DNA of 39,092 bases from NCBI GenBank assembly GCA_016928575.1, contig JAFGKK010000053.1:1-39092 (forward strand). Direction: 5' to 3'. A program made the translations under genes and the position numbers. This DNA is from Anaerolineales bacterium. Lineage in GTDB: Bacteria; Chloroflexota; Anaerolineae; Anaerolineales; RBG-16-64-43. The notes beneath the pieces are model-generated. The model was not told the origin of the DNA. It saw nothing but the letters and a program-made list of their open reading frames with translations, and ran no database searches. The first letter of the stretch is position 1; each line of letters starts with the position of its first letter. Of this stretch, positions 33,748 to 39,092 are shown in pieces.

Positions 33748-33940
33748 CTATTGAAAAGAAATCCTGCACTTTTCCATCCCCACTCCTATTCCCTGGCACC
33801 TCCGGCCCGTACGCCGGAGCCGGGGCGGGCCGCCCCGAGCGCTTGTCCCAAGCGCCTGTCCCGAGCAAAGCGAGGGAACGCGAGGGGAGGGTGTGGAGGT
33901 TGGGGGTGAGGATGGGGCGGAGACGGGGAGCTGAGTTGTA
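33748..33940. repeat. GGTGAGG-ended palindrome, copy 4
   Basis: TATTGAAAAGAAATCCTGCA then TTTCCATCCCCACTCCTATT match copy 3's left flank and arm. The right end TTGGGGGTGAGGATGGGGC also matches. The interior differs: it holds CGCCGGAGCCGGGGC and GCGCTTGTCCCAAGCGCCTG arms. No gene is present between 33604 and 33978. Confidence 0.7.
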
Positions 33941-33978
33941 CCTGTGATTTTTAAGATAATTATTGCGTGCCAAGGATT

Positions 33979-35409
33979 TCAGAAGGAGCCGTAAATGAAC
34001 GGCAGGGGGGCGCCGGACGAAACGCCTTGCAGGATCCAAATCCCGGCTACGGCCACGGCGGCGGCGGCGAGCGCCGCCGGACGCAACGCGGCGGCCAGGC
34101 GCGGAAAGCGCTGCGACCATCTTCCGGCCGCATCCAGGGCGAGGAGGAGCAACAGGGCCGTGAACGCCGGAAGCAGAAAATGGACCGCCCAGTGAGGCTG
34201 TTGGAAGGAGATCATCCCGCTCAGATAGCGGACGCTCTCCGTCACCGATTCGGCGCGGAAGAGTATCCAGCCGATGCCGACCAAGTGAAACGTAACCAAG
34301 GCGGCCAAGATTTTCTCCCATCCTCGGCGCGGAACGAACCCCAGCAGCCGGTCGATGACGATCAGCAATCCATGCCACACCCCCCAAAGGATGAATGTCC
34401 ATGCCGCGCCGTGCCACAATCCGACCAGGGTCATAGTGATCAGCGTGGCCCCGGTTTGGATCATCCGCGGAAAACGGCGGCCGGTTGCGGCCATCCCATG
34501 GCGGCTGAGGGGAAAGAAGAGATACTCGCGGAACCATTGGGTGAGGGTGATGTGCCAACGGTTCCAGAAATCGGCGGGGGATACGGCGAAATAGGGGTTG
34601 CGAAAATTCTCCGGAAGGGAAATCCCCAAAAAACCGGCGAACCCGCGGGCGAGGTCCGTGTAGCCTGAAAAATCCGAGTAGATCTGCGCCGCATAAAGGT
34701 AAAACCCGCCGATAAAAAGAGGGGCGGGGAACCCGGCGGCCTCGGGCGATGCGGCGGCGCAGAAGGCGGTGTCTGCCAGCGCCGCGAGGCTGTCGGCGAT
34801 GACAACCTTTTTAAACAAACCCGTCAGAAGCAGCCGGAAGGCGGAGAGGAACGCGGAAGACGAAAGCGATCCCGGCGGATCGGCCATCTGCTTGAGGAAA
34901 TCGGCGGGCCGGACGAAGGGCCCCGCGATCAGCTTCGGAAAAAACGCCAGGTACAAACCGAAGTCGGCGGCATCCTTCGCCGGCGTCAGCTTGCGGCGGG
35001 AAATCTCGACGATGTAGGCGATCGCCTGGAAGGTGTAGAAGGAAATTCCGACGGGAAGAAAAATCCTAAGGGACGAGGGAGGCGGGATTCCCGCTGCGCG
35101 GAGGAGGCTTTCCAGGTTTTCCAGAAAGAATCCCGTGTATTTGAAATAGACCAAGGCGCCCAGGTTTATAAGAATGCTCAGCAGGACCAGGCGCCGGGGA
35201 TGGGGATGTTCGGGAAGGGCGCGCCCGATGAAAAAGGCTGCGGCGGAGATTCCCGCCAGCACCAGCGCGAATCGCACGTCGAAGGCGGCATACAGGGCGT
35301 AACTTGCCAGAAGCAGGAGGCTTTTCCGCCAGGCCGGACGGGGCAACAGCCAGTACAGCCCGCATATGCCGGCAAAGAGGAGGAGGAATTGCGGCGTGTG
35401 GAGCAGCAC
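33979..35409 (-). CDS. MBOAT-family O-acyltransferase (AlgI/DltB-like)
   Basis: A 476-residue multi-pass membrane protein. The opening (M)LLHTPQFLLLF and ending FIYGSF are typical of AlgI-like MBOAT proteins. The core has FLPVGISFYTFQAIAYIVE, FFPKLIAGPFVRPADF, SDFSGYTDLARG, DFWNRWHITLTQWFREYLFF and the catalytic-His segment LVGLWHGAAWTFILWGVWHG. The family moves acyl groups across the membrane to O-acylate surface polymers. Start GTG 35407-35409 overlaps the stop of the upstream gene (TAGTG), and GGAG lies 8 bases before it, so it is translationally coupled to the SGNH-like partner. Confidence 0.92.
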   Translation of the reverse strand: MLLHTPQFLLLFAGICGLYWLLPRPAWRKSLLLLASYALYAAFDVRFALVLAGISAAAFFIGRALPEHPHPRRLVLLSILINLGALVYFKYTGFFLENLESLLRAAGIPPPSSLRIFLPVGISFYTFQAIAYIVEISRRKLTPAKDAADFGLYLAFFPKLIAGPFVRPADFLKQMADPPGSLSSSAFLSAFRLLLTGLFKKVVIADSLAALADTAFCAAASPEAAGFPAPLFIGGFYLYAAQIYSDFSGYTDLARGFAGFLGISLPENFRNPYFAVSPADFWNRWHITLTQWFREYLFFPLSRHGMAATGRRFPRMIQTGATLITMTLVGLWHGAAWTFILWGVWHGLLIVIDRLLGFVPRRGWEKILAALVTFHLVGIGWILFRAESVTESVRYLSGMISFQQPHWAVHFLLPAFTALLLLLALDAAGRWSQRFPRLAAALRPAALAAAAVAVAGIWILQGVSSGAPLPFIYGSF

Positions 35410-36632
35410 TACCCGCACTCCGCGCCGGCCAGCGCTTCCCACACCGCCTGGGCCACGAGCGCATGTCCGGTTGCGTTCCAGTGGGAATCGTAGGCCATGA
35501 ACGGATCCTCTCCCCGCAGGACCGCCGCCACCATCAATCCGGTCGGATCCACAAAGACCAGGTTATGCTCGGCGGCGTAGGCAGCCAACGCATCCCGCGC
35601 GGCCAGCGCATTGGCGCGCATCCGCAGGATGTCGGGAATCCGGCCGGCATCGACCACCACTTCATGGTTTGCATCCAATCGCAGGGGAACCAGATCCCGC
35701 AGGGCGGGCGTCAGCTGGGAAGGGTCCAGAGCGAGGGGAAAATATATCTCGGGTTTCGTCGGTGCGTAAAGGATGGCCGTACACGAGGATCCCTCGGCCG
35801 CTTCCCGCGCCAAATCGCTCACGGCGGCCGTAAACTCCTTCCAACCGCGGCTGGCTTGCCATTCTTCCACGGTCAGGGTGAGGGCGTCCAGGTAATGCAC
35901 GCAGCATACCAGCGGATACGTCCGTCCGGGCAGGTCGACCTCCAGCGGATAGATGGGATCCGCGGTTAAAAACCGTTCGATCCCGAAGAACCGCCTGAGA
36001 TATTCCTGGGCGATCGGAATGGGCAGCAATTGGATCATCCAAGGATCGGAGGGCCGGAAGCGCATGGCGTCGAGCGGGGGTTCGACCTCCACAACCACCC
36101 ACTTCGGCCGGCGCGGCAGGCCGAAGCGGGTCAGGAAATCCCGTTTGACCTCCGGACTGCTGCCGGGCTGGGATAGGTTGACGACTCTCCAGCCGCTGAG
36201 ATCGGCAAATTGTTCCGGCCAGGGAGCCTGGCTTTGCGCGCCGAGCGAGAAGGAACGTCCGAGGACGACCAGGTCCGCTTCGGCCGGAAGTGGCGGCGTA
36301 TTCCGGAATCCGAACTCATCCGTCTCCAGGCGGATGTGCGCTTCCAAACGGTCTTCGCCGGGCGGGATGGGCCGAATCAGATCCGGCCGCCAGAAGATCT
36401 GGTCGGCGTCCGAGGTGTAGACGTCGTACTCAAACACCGAAAGCGGTGAGTCCACGGGGGCGGGGGCGCCCAATCCGCGCAATCCGGCCAGCAGGGGGGG
36501 ATTGAAGCGCAGGAGGATTTCCAGAAGGATCAGGCCGCCGGCGATGCCCAGGAGCAGACGGAGGAAGGAAGCGGCGGCCGCGGCGAGGAAATACGGGCAG
36601 GAGGGTCGGGAGCCCCCGCGGGGAAGATCCAT
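35409..36632 (-). CDS. SGNH/AlgX-like membrane-anchored protein, MBOAT partner
   Basis: A 407-residue protein. One hydrophobic anchor (about 16-42) is followed by an outer domain. The block I motif of SGNH esterases appears as LGRSFSLG (GDS with Asp replaced by Arg, Ser kept). The catalytic Asp-x-x-His is DSHWNATGHAL near the C terminus. MBOAT plus SGNH pairs acetylate exopolysaccharides or cell-wall polymers in known systems. ATG 36632 has no Shine-Dalgarno but has TACAAT at 36641-36646 on this strand, so its mRNA may be leaderless. It overlaps the MBOAT gene by one base. Confidence 0.87.
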   Translation of the reverse strand: MDLPRGGSRPSCPYFLAAAAASFLRLLLGIAGGLILLEILLRFNPPLLAGLRGLGAPAPVDSPLSVFEYDVYTSDADQIFWRPDLIRPIPPGEDRLEAHIRLETDEFGFRNTPPLPAEADLVVLGRSFSLGAQSQAPWPEQFADLSGWRVVNLSQPGSSPEVKRDFLTRFGLPRRPKWVVVEVEPPLDAMRFRPSDPWMIQLLPIPIAQEYLRRFFGIERFLTADPIYPLEVDLPGRTYPLVCCVHYLDALTLTVEEWQASRGWKEFTAAVSDLAREAAEGSSCTAILYAPTKPEIYFPLALDPSQLTPALRDLVPLRLDANHEVVVDAGRIPDILRMRANALAARDALAAYAAEHNLVFVDPTGLMVAAVLRGEDPFMAYDSHWNATGHALVAQAVWEALAGAECG

Positions 36633-36640
36633 ACCGCTGG

Positions 36641-36646
36641 ATTGTA
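36641..36646 (-). promoter_or_regulatory. Candidate -10 giving a leaderless SGNH-MBOAT mRNA
   Basis: TACAAT on the minus strand ends 8 bases before ATG 36632. That places the expected RNA start at about the first base of the gene. No -35 is evident. Confidence 0.4.
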
Positions 36647-36718
36647 CATGATATTCCCGGCCGGAAGGAGCCGTCGTCGCCGGCGGCCGATAAGCGTTCT
36701 CTTTTGCGGTTCGCGTTT

Positions 36719-36772
36719 AGCAGGGTGCTGAAAAAGGCCTTTGAAAGCCATAGCCTATTTTTAGCACCTCGT
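36719..36772. mobile_element. Short inverted-repeat element related to the 4323-4474 MITE
   Basis: AGCAGGGTGCTGAAAAAGGC at the left and GCCTATTTTTAGCACCTCG at the right are imperfect inverted repeats. The left end is near identical to the terminal repeat at 4323 (CAGGGTGTTGAAAAAG). At about 54 bp it is a reduced or solo-terminus form. Confidence 0.55.
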
Positions 36773-36804
36773 TATCGAGATCCTCCATAGAATCTCCAGC
36801 CTGA

Positions 36805-36833
36805 TTGTTTCCGCCGGGTTTTGGGCGTACGAT
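36805..36833 (+). promoter_or_regulatory. Candidate promoter of the SH3-type lipoprotein gene
   Basis: TTGTTT (36805-36810), 17-base spacer, TACGAT (36828-36833). RNA would begin near 36840, about 26 bases before the start codon, leaving room for the GGAGGAGGG Shine-Dalgarno at 36857-36865. Confidence 0.5.
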
Positions 36834-36865
36834 GTAATTATCCGTGCGTTTCGGATGGAGGAGGG

Positions 36866-37723
36866 ATGATGAACCGAATAACCGGCCGCTTTCTCCTGAC
36901 GGCGGCGTGCCTGGCCGCCGCCGGATGCAACCTGCAATTAACCCGGGCGACCTTGGGGGATTCGACGATCGAGGCGCTGGCCGCCACCGCGCTGAAGCAA
37001 TCCGAGGAGGCTCAGCCCGGCGGCACCATCCAGATGCCGACGCCGACCGCAAGCGCCACCCTGCCGCCGACCCCGACACTCACCCCGAGCATCACGCTCA
37101 CCCCCACGCTGGAGAAGGTGACGATCCAAGTGAGCCGCAACACCAACTGCCGCGAGGGGCCCGACAAGTTCTTCGACTTGGTGGGGGTGATGAAGGTGGG
37201 GGAGACGGCCGAGGCGGTCGGGCGCAATGCGCCGAAAACCTACTGGGTAATCAAACTGCCAGCGGACACGGCCAAAACCTGCTGGCTGTGGCACGAGTGG
37301 GCGACGGTGACGGGGAACGGGGACGCACTGCCGATCATCCAAAGCCCGCCGACGCCAACTTGGAGCCCGAAGCCGGATTTCACCTTCCAATATCTCGGAC
37401 TGACGGCTTGCCCGCCGCATTCCATCGTCCGGCTCCAGGTTACAAACACAGGAAATATTGCCTGGGAGTCGTGTATTGTAAAGGTGAAGGATACGGTTAT
37501 TCCGGACGAAACGTCCACCGGATTAAATAATTTTGTCGATTACAGCGGATGTTCGCCCCTCAATAGTGTCCCCTCCATCGGTCCGGGGGAAACCGGTTAT
37601 GCCGTAGGTGTCTTGCCCTCCACCTTCAGCGGACACAACGTTGAAGTGACGCTGCACCTCTATACTCAAGACAACCAGGCAGGCACGCATATGTCGGGGA
37701 ATTTTAATATGACCGCGCCGTAA
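36866..37723 (+). CDS. Lipoprotein with SH3-like domain
   Basis: A 285-residue protein. The signal peptide ends in LAAAGC (lipobox), followed by a Thr/Pro linker (about 68-95, PTPTASATLPPTPTLTPS). Residues about 98-165 resemble a bacterial SH3 domain (VSRNTNCREGP...LVGVMKVGETAEAVGR), a fold that binds cell-wall peptides. A second Thr/Pro spacer precedes a C-terminal beta-rich domain (SIVRLQVTNTGNIAWESC, SIGPGETGYAVG) with Cys residues. The start is ATG 36866, or the adjacent ATG 36869, after GGAGGAGGG. No partner gene is adjacent. Confidence 0.85.
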   Translation: MMNRITGRFLLTAACLAAAGCNLQLTRATLGDSTIEALAATALKQSEEAQPGGTIQMPTPTASATLPPTPTLTPSITLTPTLEKVTIQVSRNTNCREGPDKFFDLVGVMKVGETAEAVGRNAPKTYWVIKLPADTAKTCWLWHEWATVTGNGDALPIIQSPPTPTWSPKPDFTFQYLGLTACPPHSIVRLQVTNTGNIAWESCIVKVKDTVIPDETSTGLNNFVDYSGCSPLNSVPSIGPGETGYAVGVLPSTFSGHNVEVTLHLYTQDNQAGTHMSGNFNMTAP

Positions 37724-38032
37724 CCTTGATGCGCTGGTTCGGACATTCATGCGGGAGGGAAAGGATTTGCTGGCTTTAATCCATCCTCTCGCCAAAAAAT
37801 CGCAGAGATTTACCCTTTGCTGTCCCAATCCCCGCTTTCCTGCCGAAGAGGCGGAATAACGCAGCGCATCTGCGCCCCTCTCCCCCTTCCCCATAAGGCG
37901 CAGGGGGAGAGCGGATTAAGATAGGGTTTGGGAGGATAGCTGATCGGTTCCAAGAAATTATGTCGTGTTTTTCCGTTCCAGCCCTATTCCCGCAGACTTC
38001 CGGATATAATTGCCGATGACTGAGGAATAGCC
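37724..38032. other. Intergenic region with a large hairpin and a promoter
   Basis: No gene is seen. CTCTCCCCCT (37878-37887) pairs with AGGGGGAGAG (37912-37921), with a 24-nt loop, resembling the central arms of the GGTGAGG palindrome family. TATAAT at 38005-38010 is a good -10 for the deacetylase gene, with a weak -35. Confidence 0.5.
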
Positions 38033-38821
38033 TTGTTCGAGAATGATCCTGTCCTGACCGATTCTTCGATCCCCGAGCGCGCGCTGGGCAAAGTCGACAC
38101 GGAAAAAGAGCCGCCGGCGCCGAAATCCCTGCTGACGATCCACGCCCACCCGGACGACCAAGAGTTCACCGTCGCCGGGACTCTGGCCAAGTGGGCGCGG
38201 GCCGGATGCGAAATCACCGCCGTGTGCATCACCAGCGGAGATTCGGGCTGCAACGATCCGGACAAGGGGGAAGCCGACAAGCCGGCTCTGGCCAGGCTGC
38301 GCGAGGAGGAACAGCTCGCCGCGGGAAGGGAGATCGGCGTAAAGGAGACGGTTTTCCTGCGCTGCCCGGACGGCGAGCTGCAGCACACCCTGGCGTTGCG
38401 AAAGGACCTTGCCCGCCTGATCCGCAAGTACAAGCCCGAGGCGGTGATGTGCGGCGACCCGACCGCGCGCTTCTACGGCAACTCGTACATGAATCATCCG
38501 GACCACCGCGCCGCGGCCGACGCCGCCTGCGACGCGGTATTCCCCACCGCCGGCACCCGGCTGATCTTTCCGGAGCTGCTGGCGGAAGGGTACGAACCGC
38601 ACTCGGTCAAACGGCTGTATATGCACGGCTCGGAAAAACCGGACGTGTGGATCGACATCTCCGAAACGATCGAAATCAAGATCCGCGCGCTGCGCCGCCA
38701 CCGCAGCCAGGTGGGGGAGGGGAAAGACCTGGACAAGATGCTGCGCGAGTGGGCGGAAGAGGAGGGCAAGGCTCGCGGATTGAAATACGCCGAAGCCTTC
38801 CGGGTGATGGTGTTGGATTGA
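38033..38821 (+). CDS. PIG-L/LmbE-family deacetylase
   Basis: A 262-residue protein. The zinc-binding and catalytic motif is IHAHPDDQE (36-44), and the third ligand region is NHPDHRA (154-160). The family deacetylates GlcNAc-containing substrates (GlcNAc-PI, GlcNAc-inositol, bacillithiol or mycothiol precursors). The actual substrate is not evident. It starts at TTG 38033 behind GAGG (38022-38025). A tri-codon ATG at 38016 is out of frame and stops at once. A 12-bp palindrome follows the stop at 38829-38855. Confidence 0.9.
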   Translation: MFENDPVLTDSSIPERALGKVDTEKEPPAPKSLLTIHAHPDDQEFTVAGTLAKWARAGCEITAVCITSGDSGCNDPDKGEADKPALARLREEEQLAAGREIGVKETVFLRCPDGELQHTLALRKDLARLIRKYKPEAVMCGDPTARFYGNSYMNHPDHRAAADAACDAVFPTAGTRLIFPELLAEGYEPHSVKRLYMHGSEKPDVWIDISETIEIKIRALRRHRSQVGEGKDLDKMLREWAEEEGKARGLKYAEAFRVMVLD

Positions 38822-38828
38822 AAGCAGC

Positions 38829-38855
38829 CCGAGGCGGTCCCGAGGACCGCATCGG
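38829..38855. repeat. Short CCGAGGCGGTCC palindrome
   Basis: CCGAGGCGGTCC pairs with GGACCGCATCGG with one mismatch and a CGA loop. It is the third member of the family seen at 10194-10224 and 27035-27065. Here it lies just after a stop codon and may serve as a terminator. Confidence 0.65.
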
Positions 38856-38867
38856 TATGCGGATGGT

Positions 38868-39092
38868 TCGTCACCCCCAACGTTATATGTGATCGTCACA
38901 CCCGATTTAAAAAATGCTCGTCACCCCCCGATGTGATAAATGCTCGTCACCCCCGAGTGGGTTTATCGGGGGTCCATGAGGTACTGGAATGCACAGCTTC
39001 TGAAAGCCCGCCAAGTACACCCCGCTTCGCGGGGCCGGCCCGGGACAGGCTCACTGATCATCAACCCTTCGTTATTTGTGATCATCACCCCC
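38868..39092. repeat. CGTCACCCCC-rich repeat block at the window end
   Basis: Three or more TCGTCACCCCC(C/A) repeats occur at 38868-38955, then a CCCGAGTGGGTTTATCGGGGG hairpin copy matching 30664-30697. The stretch GGGACAGGCTCACTGATCAT (about 39044-39063) is related to the array end-repeat. No gene is seen; the block runs off the window. Confidence 0.65.

Overview
The window reads as a chromosomal segment of a GC-rich, free-living bacterium, most likely a Chloroflexota (Anaerolineae-type) genome. The grounds are the block tuf-rpmG-tRNA-Trp-secE-nusG-rplK-rplA-rplJ-rplL, an acidic N-terminal extension on NusG, several lipoproteins with Thr/Pro-rich linkers after the lipobox cysteine, frequent TTG/GTG starts, and families such as DUF4153/4173 and DUF6159 membrane proteins. 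The taxonomic call is inference from gene content, not from a search.

Layout. 1-4318: translation block with two candidate L1-binding autoregulatory sites, an L10 leader with its own promoter and an attenuator-like terminator, and the rplL terminator. rpoB does not follow rplL. 4319-10237: an accretion zone. The 3' end of rplL plus its terminator recurs at 7472 and 10070. The intervals between these copies hold a decayed WD40 lipoprotein, a metallopeptidase-like lipoprotein, and an intact 14-blade WD40 lipoprotein. 10237-11214: a cyclase-like toroid protein. 11546-14416 (minus): two small envelope proteins, an OmpR-type regulator and a histidine kinase. 14801-20407 (minus): a radical SAM protein, a Mut7-C/ubiquitin-like protein, a MalT/LuxR-type regulator and a barrel-type lipoprotein. 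20460-22136 (minus): a membrane-tethered propeller protein. 22367-25187 (minus): a PlsC acyltransferase, an SDR fusion that lacks its catalytic residues, and a membrane protein interrupted at codon 5. 25419-30562: a DUF4153/4173 protein, a DUF6159 protein and a GT-C glycosyltransferase-like protein. 30563-31440: a 13-unit, 46-bp tandem repeat array. 31525-33603: an EF-G-2-type GTPase. 33979-36632 (minus): an MBOAT O-acyltransferase coupled to an SGNH-like protein. 36866-37723: an SH3-type lipoprotein. 38033-38821: a PIG-L deacetylase.

Intergenic DNA is full of palindromic repeats. I see at least four families: a GGTGAGG-ended palindrome (also found between ribosomal genes), a GGATGCCGGC...GCCGGCAT family expanded into the tandem array, a short CCGAGGCGGTC palindrome with a 3-nt loop, and a MITE-like element with 17-bp perfect terminal inverted repeats. 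No transposase, integrase, phage gene or CRISPR array was found. The parts most worth a second look are the repeated rplL tail bounding lipoprotein modules, the paired 23S-like L1 sites, the SDR fusion, and the tandem array.
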